Assembly (NCBI GenBank): GCA_026389845.1
Contig: JAPLHB010000102.1
Coordinates: 1 to 64,000, forward strand
DNA length: 64,000 nt
Source: Chloroflexota bacterium
Lineage (GTDB): Bacteria > Chloroflexota > Anaerolineae > CG2-30-64-16
Direction: 5' to 3'
The notes under the pieces are model-generated. The model saw only the letters and a program-made list of their open reading frames with translations, was not told where the DNA came from and searched no databases. Shown piece after piece: positions 8,331-16,365 of the stretch (positions within the stretch are counted from its first letter, which is position 1; the number at the start of each line of letters is the position of its first letter). Position numbers and translations under genes: made by a program.

Positions 8331-10122
8331 ATTCCAACATCACCCGAAGCAGCTCATCCTCCGCCTCATTGGTCCACTCGCGGCCGTCCTTCAACTTGGC
8401 GTAGACCGTCGGCAGGACCTCCTTGAGATCGGGCAGGGCCGTGAGGGGCAGAGGCTTGATGTGCGGGTAGATGACGATCTTGCCTGGGTAGATCTGATCC
8501 TTGACCGCCTTCAGCCCGTCGGCCGCGGCGTCCAACGAGCCGATGGCTGCGACCGAGCGGTTGGGCGACAGCGTGCCCGTCTCGGCCTGGAAGAGCATAA
8601 AGCGCAGGTCGTCAATGCTCGACGCCGAATGGCCGATGACGCGCGTCTGCCTGAGGTAGGCGTCGCCGAGATCGAGCGGAGCAATGGTGCCGCGGGCCAC
8701 GCCCGCAAAGACATTCATCACCCCAGCCTCGGTCAGCCAGGTCGCGCCATCCGCGATGAGTGCCGGCACCGGCGCCAAGACGACCACGTCATCGAAGCCA
8801 CCTCCCTCCCCCTGCCGCAGCGGGGGGAGGCTGGGAGGGGGGCGGAAGCGGATCATGCCGGCTTCGTAGACCGCCTTGTTCATGGGGTTCAGGCAGATAA
8901 ACTCGATCCCCTTGGCCGCGGCCTCGGCCGCGTACGACTCGACCAGGTCGTTGAGACGCAGATCGCTCACGTCGGTGCAGACGATGGTCGCGGGACAGTC
9001 GGCCACCTGGATGGCGCGCTGGACGTGCATCCGGCCCATTGGCCCGGCCGCGCCGATGAACCACGCCCGGCCACCCGGCTTGAGGGCCGAGCGCACCGGC
9101 AGGGCGCAATATGCGGCCGCGATGTCCGGGCCGCGCCCGCCGACGTAGACCCAGCGGTTGTAGTGCACGCGGCCCACGTCCACGTTCACCTTGCGCGGCA
9201 TCGGCCGATCGGCGATGATCGCGAAGACGCCGAAGTCGGCCAGGTGCGGGCTGGCGGCCTCGACCAGGTCGGGGTCAGCGCCGAGCAGGATGATGTCATC
9301 CACGGGCACGGAGACCTCCGAGGTCTGCGAGACCTCGGAGGTCTGGATTCCCAGCGCGGTCGCGCGCGTCCGAAGCCACCCGCCAAAGGCCGGCGGCACG
9401 TTGGTCAGCAGCAGGCGCGCCGGGTGACCGCGCTCGTCGAAACCGGCGGAGAGGGTGTACCCCTGCCCCCCCTCCCCCCCCGACGTCGGGGGGAGTGCCG
9501 GCCCCCCAGCATTGGGGGGTAGGGGGGCGCCAATCACCCACGTCGTCCCGCCCGGCTTGAGACCCGTGCGATAGGTCAACCCGTAGGCCGCGGTGACGCA
9601 GGCCCACGGCTCGGTGAGCGCGCTCTCCGCATAGCCGGTGCCGGACTGCACGGGGATCAGGTAGTTGCCGTGGTCGCCGTTCAGCACGCGCTGATCAGCC
9701 ACGCCGTACTTCGACTGCCCACCCTGGATCATGTACCCATAGGCGTAATTGACGCCATCTTTGTAGATCTCGGCCTGGACGATGAAACGGTCGCCGATCT
9801 TGTACTGGTCGTGTAGGTGCTCGCCCACGCCCACGACCGTGATCGAGACCTCGTGGCCCAGCACCACCGGCTCTCGCTGGATGTCGCGGAAGATGCGCGG
9901 GTGATTCTGGCCCAGGTTGATCACCTTGATGTCAGAAAAGCACAGCCCGCACGCATCGTGGCGAACGAGCAACTCGTCGGGACCATAAGCGGGTATCGGC
10001 GCTGCGATGGGCCGGCCATCCACGCCCAGGTTGTCGAATCCCGCGCCATAGAGCGGCCACAGGCGATTCGGCCCGACCACTGGCGATTCGGCGCGTCGGT
10101 AGTTCTCCAATTTGTCTGACAT
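8329..10122 (-). CDS. Long zinc-type MDR dehydrogenase with duplicated Rossmann-like region and repeat insertions
   Basis: The N-terminal part is a GroES-like zinc alcohol dehydrogenase domain: CGLCFSD (about 58-64), GHEVSITVVGVGE, EPWACV. At 597 residues it is far longer than the usual 350. A first cofactor-like strand LKPGGTTWVIGA (about 190) is followed by a 130-residue extra region, then a second version LKPGGRAWFIGAAGPMGRMH (about 355) that looks like the real NAD site. It resembles large L-sorbose-1-phosphate reductase-like proteins of sugar operons; the substrate is unknown. Three repeat-derived insertions are in frame: residues about 198-221 (PLPPNAGG), 260-270 (TSEVSQTSEVS) and 427-441 (PPSLPPLRQGEGGG). 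It is upstream of the SDR and kinase genes on the same strand. Confidence 0.8.
   Translation of the reverse strand: MSDKLENYRRAESPVVGPNRLWPLYGAGFDNLGVDGRPIAAPIPAYGPDELLVRHDACGLCFSDIKVINLGQNHPRIFRDIQREPVVLGHEVSITVVGVGEHLHDQYKIGDRFIVQAEIYKDGVNYAYGYMIQGGQSKYGVADQRVLNGDHGNYLIPVQSGTGYAESALTEPWACVTAAYGLTYRTGLKPGGTTWVIGAPLPPNAGGPALPPTSGGEGGQGYTLSAGFDERGHPARLLLTNVPPAFGGWLRTRATALGIQTSEVSQTSEVSVPVDDIILLGADPDLVEAASPHLADFGVFAIIADRPMPRKVNVDVGRVHYNRWVYVGGRGPDIAAAYCALPVRSALKPGGRAWFIGAAGPMGRMHVQRAIQVADCPATIVCTDVSDLRLNDLVESYAAEAAAKGIEFICLNPMNKAVYEAGMIRFRPPPSLPPLRQGEGGGFDDVVVLAPVPALIADGATWLTEAGVMNVFAGVARGTIAPLDLGDAYLRQTRVIGHSASSIDDLRFMLFQAETGTLSPNRSVAAIGSLDAAADGLKAVKDQIYPGKIVIYPHIKPLPLTALPDLKEVLPTVYAKLKDGREWTNEAEDELLRVMLE
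8800..8842. repeat. GC-rich inverted repeat inside the MDR gene
   Basis: CCTCCCTCCCCCTGCCGC pairs with GCGGGGGGAGGCTGGGAGGG. It encodes PPSLPPLRQGEGG in frame on the minus strand. Only one copy is in this window. Confidence 0.7.
9312..9344. repeat. Two tandem AGACCTCCGAGGTCT-type palindromes in the MDR gene
   Basis: AGACCTCCGAGGTCT and AGACCTCGGAGGTCT are separated by GCG. They encode TSEVSQTSEVS in frame on the minus strand. The core ACCTCNGAGGT recurs at 53440-53453, inside the SHMT-GcvT gene, and in the perfect palindrome at 55172-55204. Confidence 0.85.
9460..9530. repeat. Family B GC-rich double hairpin, copy 1 (PLPPNAGG insertion)
   Basis: Runs of C and G (CCCCCCCGACGTCGGGGGG and CCCCCCAGCATTGGGGGG) form two hairpins within a larger inverted repeat. 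On the minus strand they encode PLPPNAGGPALPPTSGGEGG in the MDR protein. Copies 2 and 3 lie in proS and the SHMT-GcvT gene, in the same frame. Confidence 0.88.
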
Positions 10123-10144
10123 ATCTTGACTCCTGTTTTATGGC

Positions 10145-10242
10145 TGGGGGATCAGGGGACTAGGGATTAGGGACTAGGAACCAAGTGACTGGGTGATCTC
10201 GCCAATCACCCAGTCCCCAGTCCCTAGCCCCTAGTCACCCAA
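10145..10242. repeat. Heptamer array (GACTAGG/GGGATTA units) in two arms
   Basis: The left arm carries GGGACTAGGGATTAGGGAC and the right arm CCCAGTCCC, CAGTCCC, TAGCCCC, TAGTCAC. Read on the minus strand it begins at the TGA of the class II aldolase and ends about 20 bases before the MDR ATG. A related array is at 46288-46366. Confidence 0.85.
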
Positions 10243-11001
10243 TCACAGCTTCAACTGTTGCCGCCGATACAACTCATCCGGGCGGGTGTGGATGCGATCT
10301 ACGTCGGCCTGGGCCATGAAGCGCGGCCCGCCGGCAGCGATGGCGCCGAGCAGGATGCGGGCGGTCTTGACCATCATCAGCGTGATGTTTTCCACCTGCT
10401 GGGCGCTGCGACCCAGGGCAATCAACCCGTGGTTCTGCATCAGGATCACACGCGGGGGCTGGCCGTACTTGTCGGCGTAAACAGCAAGCTGCTGTTGGAT
10501 GGTGCGCGCCAGCGGCACACCGGGGTCCACGTAGGGAACCAACAGCGGCGCCGGGCCGCAGACGACGATCTCATCAGGGAAGAGCCGGCCCGCGAACGCG
10601 GCCTCAAACCCCACGGAGCAGGTCAACGAGTTGACCGCGACGGGGTGCGTGTGGCCGATGAAGTTCACGCCTTCCAGGTTGAGGCAGATGGCGTGCAGCA
10701 ACGTCTCCACCGAGGGATGCGCGGTCGCCGCCGGGTTCACCTTGGCGGCCGAGAGACCGGCTTTGACCTCGGCGTCACTCAGCGCGGGCCGATCGAGCAG
10801 ATCGTGCACCCGATCAAAGGCGACGCGGACAAAGCCCGTGGCCGTGATCGTACGCAGCTCGTAGCCGCTGGCCTTCACCCAGAAGGTCTCCGCGTCGGCG
10901 CGGGTCGAGGTGTTACCCTCACCCAGGATAGCGCAGTCCATGACCGGATCGCCCAGGCGATTGGAAAGGGCAACGAGTTGGTTGATGATTTCGTCGGACA
11001 T
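10243..11001 (-). CDS. Class II aldolase/adducin family protein (fuculose-phosphate aldolase-like)
   Basis: The 252-residue protein has the class II aldolase fold: GEGNTSTRADAETFWVKASG near the N-terminus (phosphate binding), the metal ligands in FIGHTHPVAVNSL, and QNHGLIALG with the third histidine. These enzymes cleave ketose phosphates to dihydroxyacetone phosphate and an aldehyde, or act as epimerases or decarboxylases. I start at the ATG at 11001 (MSDEIIN) with AGGGAGA upstream; a longer frame reaching 11070 runs through an intergenic repeat. It is longer than fuculose aldolase (215 residues). It lies between rhaD and the MDR gene, consistent with the same sugar pathway. Confidence 0.85.
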   Translation of the reverse strand: MSDEIINQLVALSNRLGDPVMDCAILGEGNTSTRADAETFWVKASGYELRTITATGFVRVAFDRVHDLLDRPALSDAEVKAGLSAAKVNPAATAHPSVETLLHAICLNLEGVNFIGHTHPVAVNSLTCSVGFEAAFAGRLFPDEIVVCGPAPLLVPYVDPGVPLARTIQQQLAVYADKYGQPPRVILMQNHGLIALGRSAQQVENITLMMVKTARILLGAIAAGGPRFMAQADVDRIHTRPDELYRRQQLKL

Positions 11002-11021
11002 AGGTTCTCCCTTGCAGGTTG

Positions 11022-11182
11022 CTGTCACTCTGAGCGGGTTAACAGCGAGCAGTTCGCCGCGGCATGACACCAGCGAAGAGTCTTCGTGTGCAACAAAAAC
11101 TTGTCCTGAGCGCAGCGAACGGATGCTTCGCTGGAATCACGCCACAACGTGTCACACGGGACCAACCCGCTCAGCATGACAG
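11022..11182. repeat. Family F repeat (161 bp) with terminal inverted repeats, copy 1
   Basis: It begins CTGTCACTCTGAGCGGGTT and ends AACCCGCTCAGCATGACAG, giving 19-base terminal inverted repeats, and contains internal AGCGAAGAGTCTTCG and CTTCGCTGG segments. It fills the 196-base spacer between rhaD and the class II aldolase. Related copies: 16166-16351, 32785-32969 and a partial one at 49900-49974. No open frame of note inside. Confidence 0.85.
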
Positions 11183-11197
11183 CGCGGCGGCATTACG

Positions 11198-12022
11198 TCA
11201 GAACAGGCACTGTTGCACGTTGAACGCGGCGCAGATGGCGCGCATCTCGTCGCGGGTCAGCCCCTCAGCGCGTTCGCCGTTCGCCAGGTTCATGTATTCG
11301 TAGCGGCCGGCCGCCTCGGCGTACTCGACCCGGTCGGCAGCGCGCTTGACGGACTGATCGGAGCGGGCCATCAGACCATGCTTCGACCAGATCACGACGC
11401 GATAGGTGCGCAGCGCGGCGACGGTCGCGGCCATCAACTCCGGCGAGCCGGGCAACAGGAACGGCAGAATCCCCACCCCCTCCGGCAGGTTGATGATGGT
11501 CTCCGGCTGCCAGCGCAACAGGTGTTGGTTCAGATACTGCACGTCGCGATAGCGCGCCACGTGGCTGAGGTAGGTCAGATGCGGCGGCTGAGCGTGGATG
11601 ATGGCATGGAAATTGGTGCCGGTGAGCCGGACCTGGTCGCGATGGACGGCCAGGTGCGAGTTGAACTCGCTGGTGAGCCGGGCAAACAGACGGCGGGGCG
11701 AGGTGTACAGGCGACCGGTTTCGCCGCCCTCGTCCACGACGACCGCGCCCAGGTTCGCCGCCGGATCCTGAATGATCTCGCGGAGGCGGCGGCCCGAGCC
11801 GGTGACCAGGAATGTGCGGCCGGCCAACTCGGGCGCAGCCTCCGGCAGTTGGAGCGTCTCGACCACGGGGAAGGCCCGGCGGGGATCCACCGGCCAGCCG
11901 ATGTAGATGGAAATGTTGCCCGCGGCTCCCTCAGTCGCATCAATCTCCGACAACCGGTGCCCCGCCTCGCCGATGAGCGTCATCAATTCGCCAAGCTCAG
12001 GATAAGGTGTTTCGATTGCCAT
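11198..12022 (-). CDS. rhaD: L-rhamnulose-1-phosphate aldolase
   Basis: At 274 residues it matches RhaD length and its best blocks: GRTFLVTGSGRRLREI (68-83), DPAANLGAVVVDE, GVGILPFLLPGSPEL and IWSKHG. It should cleave L-rhamnulose 1-phosphate to DHAP and L-lactaldehyde in the cytoplasm. Metal ligands by alignment are His143 and His215; the position of E. coli His143 appears to be Gln145 here (HAQ instead of HCH), with a further His at 148. Glu119 and Glu181 sit at the expected catalytic positions. It is the most upstream gene of the sugar cluster; no rhamnose isomerase is in the window, so a related 6-deoxyketose phosphate is also possible. Confidence 0.85.
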   Translation of the reverse strand: MAIETPYPELGELMTLIGEAGHRLSEIDATEGAAGNISIYIGWPVDPRRAFPVVETLQLPEAAPELAGRTFLVTGSGRRLREIIQDPAANLGAVVVDEGGETGRLYTSPRRLFARLTSEFNSHLAVHRDQVRLTGTNFHAIIHAQPPHLTYLSHVARYRDVQYLNQHLLRWQPETIINLPEGVGILPFLLPGSPELMAATVAALRTYRVVIWSKHGLMARSDQSVKRAADRVEYAEAAGRYEYMNLANGERAEGLTRDEMRAICAAFNVQQCLF

Positions 12023-12056
12023 GGGATTACTCCTTTAACACGGATCGGAGAGTTTG

Positions 12057-14003
12057 TCAAGCCTTGAACCGCGCGTCCAGCCTGGGCAGGTCAACATGGC
12101 TGACCGCCAGGCGCACCGCGCTGTTGAGCGACGGATCGCCGGAGAGGCGGAGCGACGGCTCCAGGCCCAGCGCAGGGATCAGCACGATGCTGTTGCGCTC
12201 GCGATGCTCCACCACGATGCCCTCCCCCTGCCATTTGGGGTGCTGAAGCAGGTAGACCAGCGTCCAGTGCTGATCGGAGAAACGTTCGGCCTGGCGGAGG
12301 CTGCCGATGACCGCCTCGGTCGCGCCGACGCGCTCCAGGATTTGCTCCGCGTTCAGCACCGGCTCGCCGCGCAGATAGGCGCGGAGTTGCTGGTGCGCCA
12401 CCAGATCGAGGTAGCGACGCATGGGACTGGTGGACTGGGTGTAGGCGTCCAGCCCCAGGCCACTGTGGGGGGACGGCGTGCTGCGATACTGACTCCGCTT
12501 GAGCGTCCGGCGGAAGGCGTAGGCCGCGGCCAGACTGGAGCCATCGGGCCGCTCGTCGGAATCGGAAGGGTCTTGCGTAGAGAACGGCATCGGGATGTCG
12601 CGCTCGATAGCATAGCGCGCCGTCGCCTCGCCGGCCAGGATCATGGCGTTTTCCACCAGCACTCGGCTCAGCAGCGGGGGCACGCGGATGATGGAGACAC
12701 ACCTCACCTCCGCCCCCTGCGCTGAGGATGGTTGCTCGTTCTGCTGGACTAGAGGCTTCAGCCGGTTTCTCGCATCGTCCACCTGACCGGCTAAAGCCTC
12801 GAATCCAGTCGGCCCACTTCTCAAGGGAGGGTCCACCCTCACATCCACCTCCGGCAACTCAAGGGTGAACGCCCCGGCCGCTTCGCGCCTGTCTCGGCAG
12901 GTCAGCGCCAGGCGGTAGAGCGATGCGAACGGCTCCTCATTCAGCCGGGCGGCCGCGGCCTCGTAGGTCAGCCGGGTCACGCGCACCCAACTCGGCGCGA
13001 TCTCGATACCGGCGATCTCGCCTGCGTCGGTTACGTCAATGCCGAAAGAAAGGGCCGGTGAGATTTCGGACAGTCCCAAGGCCAGCAGCGGCGTCGCCGC
13101 GGGCGGGAGCATATTGATCGTGCCTTCGGGCAGGTAGAGGCTGGCCCCGCGGGCGCGCGCTTCCAGGTCAATCGGGCTGTCCGGCGGCACGATGGTTGCG
13201 GGGTCGGCGACGTGAACCCAGAGGCGACCGCCGTCCAGGCTGACCGCATCGTCCGGCGTCTCGGTGGCGGCGTCGTCAATCGCAAAGGCGGGCAGGTGCG
13301 TCAGGTCGCGCCGCGGCTCATCGGGCAGGGGCGGCAGCGGCAAATCCGGCTGGCTGGTCGTCACGCCGAGCCGCGTGGGATAGGGGTTGACGTCCGGCGT
13401 CCAGACACCCAGATCGAGCAAGGTCTGGTGGGCCACCTCCGACGCCTCCTCGCGGCCCAGCTCGCGCAGGACGCGGCTCCGCGCCGTGCGCCCCAACGCC
13501 AGCGCCTCGACATCCCGCACGTACCGCTCATCCTCCGTCACCACGCGGCCTGCGCGGACGCGGGCCAGGAAAGCGCTCCACGCCTGCTTCTCGGCGACGT
13601 CGGCGGCACGGGCGGCCTGCGTGTGCGCGACCTCCTCTGGCGTGGCCGCGATGATCTCGTCTGGCCCCGCGCCGCGGAAATAGAGGCCATCCGCGACGAG
13701 CTGCCAGGCGGCCCAGGCCGTCGGCGGGGTGAACGCGGCGTAGATCAGCTCGGCCAGCTCCGGCAGGGTCGTGGTAGCGCCAGCCAGCATCTCCCACGCG
13801 GTCGCGATGTCGCCGGATTGGGGGCGCAGCTCGGCCAGGCTCTTAAGTGGGCCAGGATGGAGCAAGATCACGTCCTTGGGCCGCACCTTCTGGGTTTCGC
13901 CGCCTTCCAAATCAAGCTCCAGCTTGTCGGCAGCGACCTTCACCCGCGCGGGGTGGCCGCGATAGAGGACGAGAGCGTTGACGGGAGGGAGTCGTTCGGT
14001 CAT
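12057..14003 (-). CDS. RNase II-family exoribonuclease (RNB domain)
   Basis: The 648-residue protein has an RNB catalytic domain from about residue 245 to 600: FAIDDAATETPDDAVSLDGG supplies the acidic magnesium ligands, followed by WVHVADP and, near the end, AYTQSTSPMRRYLDLVAHQQ, the signature of RNase II/R. It degrades RNA 3' to 5'. The N-terminal region resembles the short cold-shock-like domains of RNase II homologues in cyanobacteria and Chloroflexota. An inverted repeat at 12744-12808 adds about residues 399-420 in frame inside the RNB domain. It overlaps the methyltransferase stop by one base (TGATG), which implies coupled translation. Confidence 0.85.
   Translation of the reverse strand: MTERLPPVNALVLYRGHPARVKVAADKLELDLEGGETQKVRPKDVILLHPGPLKSLAELRPQSGDIATAWEMLAGATTTLPELAELIYAAFTPPTAWAAWQLVADGLYFRGAGPDEIIAATPEEVAHTQAARAADVAEKQAWSAFLARVRAGRVVTEDERYVRDVEALALGRTARSRVLRELGREEASEVAHQTLLDLGVWTPDVNPYPTRLGVTTSQPDLPLPPLPDEPRRDLTHLPAFAIDDAATETPDDAVSLDGGRLWVHVADPATIVPPDSPIDLEARARGASLYLPEGTINMLPPAATPLLALGLSEISPALSFGIDVTDAGEIAGIEIAPSWVRVTRLTYEAAAARLNEEPFASLYRLALTCRDRREAAGAFTLELPEVDVRVDPPLRSGPTGFEALAGQVDDARNRLKPLVQQNEQPSSAQGAEVRCVSIIRVPPLLSRVLVENAMILAGEATARYAIERDIPMPFSTQDPSDSDERPDGSSLAAAYAFRRTLKRSQYRSTPSPHSGLGLDAYTQSTSPMRRYLDLVAHQQLRAYLRGEPVLNAEQILERVGATEAVIGSLRQAERFSDQHWTLVYLLQHPKWQGEGIVVEHRERNSIVLIPALGLEPSLRLSGDPSLNSAVRLAVSHVDLPRLDARFKA
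12744..12808. repeat. Family I inverted repeat inside the RNase gene (GGCTAAAGCCTC type)
   Basis: The arms CTGGACTAGAGGCTTCAGCC and GGCTAAAGCCTCGAATCCAG flank a 25-base loop. It is in frame, encoding part of SGPTGFEALAGQVDDARNRL. A second member is in sufD at 45131-45199. Confidence 0.8.
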
Positions 14004-14791
14004 CAGCGTATGTGCCCGTAGTAGACGCGCGTGTCGTACTCGAAGACGACCGTGCCGCCGACCTGGTGCGCGTCGAAAATGCTGCGCAGGTCGGCCAACA
14101 TCGGCTCGTAGCTGGGATGGCCCGGCTCCGGCGCATAGGACGCGGAGAGGAGCCGGCCTCGTAGCCCCGCGAAGTCGAAACGCTGCTGGTTATCGAATCG
14201 CGCCTGCCGGTACTCGCCGCCGAAAAAGGCCGCAAGGTCGGCGGGGCCGACGTTGTCGTAATTGACCGCGGCGTAATCGGAACCATACGCGGCGATCAGC
14301 CGCTCATAGGCCTCTGCCAACGGTGAAGTGGTCCACCGCCGCTCATTCCAGATCAGCGCGGCCCAGCCGCCTGGCCCGATGCGGGCAAACTCGACCCGCG
14401 CCTTGACCCGGTCGAACCAATGGAAGGCCTGGGCCGCGGTCACGAGGTCGGCGCAGGCGTCGGGCAGGGTCGTCGCTTCCGCGGCGCCGTCCACGCTGGC
14501 GAAGTTCGGGTACGCGGCCAGCAACCGCTCACCGGCCTCGCGCATCTCACGGTTCGGCTCGACGCCATAGACGTGGTTGCCGTGCTCCAGGAAAAGCCGA
14601 GTCAGCAGCCCGGTACCGGAGCCGATGTCGGCCACTACGGCTGCCGGAGTCAGGCCGCACTCAGCGCGGAGCAGGTCGAGCACGACCGGCGGATAGCCCG
14701 GGCGATACTTGACGTAGTTCTCGACGCGCGTCGAGAAGCGTTCGGTCGGCCTGAGTGTGGCAGGCATAGAATCCGTGCAATCCGTGTGCAT
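14003..14791 (-). CDS. Class I SAM-dependent methyltransferase
   Basis: This 262-residue protein carries the SAM motif VVADIGSGTGLLTRLFLE (about 53-70), motif II VYGVEPNREM, and the post-II FHWFD motif typical of the small-molecule UbiE/Tam-like group (trans-aconitate methyltransferase relatives). The substrate is unknown. Its TGA overlaps the RNase start by one base, so the two are probably cotranscribed. The 36-base gap to the MFS gene contains fragments of the ATCCGTG-type unit seen at 5766-5838. Confidence 0.88.
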   Translation of the reverse strand: MHTDCTDSMPATLRPTERFSTRVENYVKYRPGYPPVVLDLLRAECGLTPAAVVADIGSGTGLLTRLFLEHGNHVYGVEPNREMREAGERLLAAYPNFASVDGAAEATTLPDACADLVTAAQAFHWFDRVKARVEFARIGPGGWAALIWNERRWTTSPLAEAYERLIAAYGSDYAAVNYDNVGPADLAAFFGGEYRQARFDNQQRFDFAGLRGRLLSASYAPEPGHPSYEPMLADLRSIFDAHQVGGTVVFEYDTRVYYGHIR

Positions 14792-14827
14792 CCGTGTCCT
14801 GCAATTTGGTTGCGGCAGAAGGCCGCG

Positions 14828-16111
14828 CTACGCCATCTCGCGCACCTTCGGAAAACGCACAGCGATGAAGAGGCCATAAGCCAGCGAGATCGCCGCGCCG
14901 AGGCCGACTGCCAGTGACGCGCCGAAACGATCAGCCATCAGCCCGGCCTGTAACCCGCCCAGGCGCATCGCTGATTGGAAGCTCAGCGTGTACAAGCTCA
15001 TCACCCGGCCGCGCACTGCGTCGGGGGTGATGAGCTGGAGCAGCGTGTTCGCGAGCGAATTCTGCCAGACGAAGCTGATGCCCACCAGGACGAGCACTGC
15101 CGAAGAGAGCAGGAACGACCTCGATGCGGCAAAGGCCAGCAACAGGAACGGAAACGCCAGGTTGCCGGCGGTCAGCCATCGCCCCCGCCGAGCGCCATCC
15201 GGCAGCGAGGCGACCAACAGCGCGCCCGTCACTGCGCCGATGCCCACCATGGTCAACAAGATGCCGAGCGGCAGCGCCTGGGGCGACTGGCAGTGCATCA
15301 GCGGTTGCGCGCCGCCGCACAGGAAGGTCACGACGGGCTGCGCGCTCTCCCCCAGCACCCGGTCGGCGAAGACAGGCATCAGTGTGCTGTAGGGCATGGA
15401 GAGGAACGCACTGACCGCGACCAGGCTCATCAGCACCAGGATGGCCTGCTGCCCGGCGACGAAGCGCGCGCCCTCGGCCATGTGGCCGGTCAGGCTACTG
15501 GTTCGTCGCGCACCGTCAGGCTTCGGCAGATTGCGCATCAGCAGCAGGCTGAGGATGACGGCCACAAAGCTGAGGCCGTTGAGTGCAAAGGCCATCCCTT
15601 CGCCGGTGGTTGCTACGGCCAAACCCGCCAGCGCCGGGCCGAGTGCCCGCGCGCCGTTGAAGATGGCCGAGTTCAGCGCGATGGCGTTGGTCAGGTCTTC
15701 CTTGCCCTCCACCATCTCGACGGTGAATGCCTGGCGGGTCGGCATATCTACCGCCTGCGCCGCGGCCAGCAGCAGCGCCAGGACGTAGACGTGCCAAACT
15801 TGCACCGTGGCCGTCAAGGTGAGCGCGGCCAACAGGAACGCCTGGATCATCATGATGATCTGGGTGATCAGGATGACCCGCTGCTTCGGCAGGCGATCGG
15901 CAATGGAGCCGCCCCAGAGCGCCAGCGGCAAGAGCGGGATCAGCCCGATGAAGCTGACCGTGCCCAGCGCGGCCGCTGAGCCGGTGAGCCGGTAGACGAG
16001 CACCTGTTGCGCCATCGTCTGCATCCAGGTGCCGATGAGCGAGAAGCCCTGGCCGAAAAACCAGAGGCGATAGTTGCGATGGCGCAACGAGCGAAAGGTG
16101 TTGGACGGCAT
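14828..16111 (-). CDS. MFS transporter (enterobactin-exporter-like MFS_3 family)
   Basis: The 427-residue protein starts FRSLRHRNYRLWFFGQGFSLIGTWMQTMAQQ, the hallmark of the MFS_3/EntS-like exporter group, and carries the loop motif GGSIADRLPKQRVI between helices 2 and 3. About twelve hydrophobic segments are visible. Such proteins expel small molecules by proton exchange; the substrate cannot be inferred. The minus-strand sequence TATAGA sits 7 bases before the ATG, so transcription may start very near the start codon; no good ribosome-binding site is present. Confidence 0.88.
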   Translation of the reverse strand: MPSNTFRSLRHRNYRLWFFGQGFSLIGTWMQTMAQQVLVYRLTGSAAALGTVSFIGLIPLLPLALWGGSIADRLPKQRVILITQIIMMIQAFLLAALTLTATVQVWHVYVLALLLAAAQAVDMPTRQAFTVEMVEGKEDLTNAIALNSAIFNGARALGPALAGLAVATTGEGMAFALNGLSFVAVILSLLLMRNLPKPDGARRTSSLTGHMAEGARFVAGQQAILVLMSLVAVSAFLSMPYSTLMPVFADRVLGESAQPVVTFLCGGAQPLMHCQSPQALPLGILLTMVGIGAVTGALLVASLPDGARRGRWLTAGNLAFPFLLLAFAASRSFLLSSAVLVLVGISFVWQNSLANTLLQLITPDAVRGRVMSLYTLSFQSAMRLGGLQAGLMADRFGASLAVGLGAAISLAYGLFIAVRFPKVREMA

Positions 16112-16165
16112 TATTCTATACTGCCCACGGGCATAAACTGCGTTTTTCGCAGTACTGCAACATTG

Positions 16166-16351
16166 GCTGTGTCACCCCTTCGCTGCTCTCAGGGCAAGCT
16201 CTGAGCGGGTTGGTCCCGTGAAGTGCGTTGCGGCGAAAATCCAGCGAAGGGTCTCGTGCGAGATGAGAACCCGTCCTGAATGCAGTGAAGGATTCTTCGC
16301 TGGATGCTCGCCGTCGCGAAAAGTCAGGGGCCAACCCGCTCAGAATGACAG
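16166..16351. repeat. Family F repeat (about 186 bp), copy 2
   Basis: Contains CTGAGCGGGTTGGTCCCGTG near the left and CCAACCCGCTCAGAATGACA at the right end, with internal AGCGAAGGGTCTCG and CTTCGCTGG. Its core is nearly identical to copy 3 (32785-32969). It occupies the 254-base spacer between the MFS gene and the isomerase gene; to its right in the MFS leader is a small perfect hairpin ACTGCG-TTTTT-CGCAGT (16137-16153). Confidence 0.85.
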
Positions 16352-16365
16352 ATGCCAGCCATTCT

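Noticed and set aside
11002-11070. N-terminal extension of the class II aldolase
   Set aside because: The extension is encoded by the family F intergenic repeat; the ATG at 11001 has a good ribosome-binding site.
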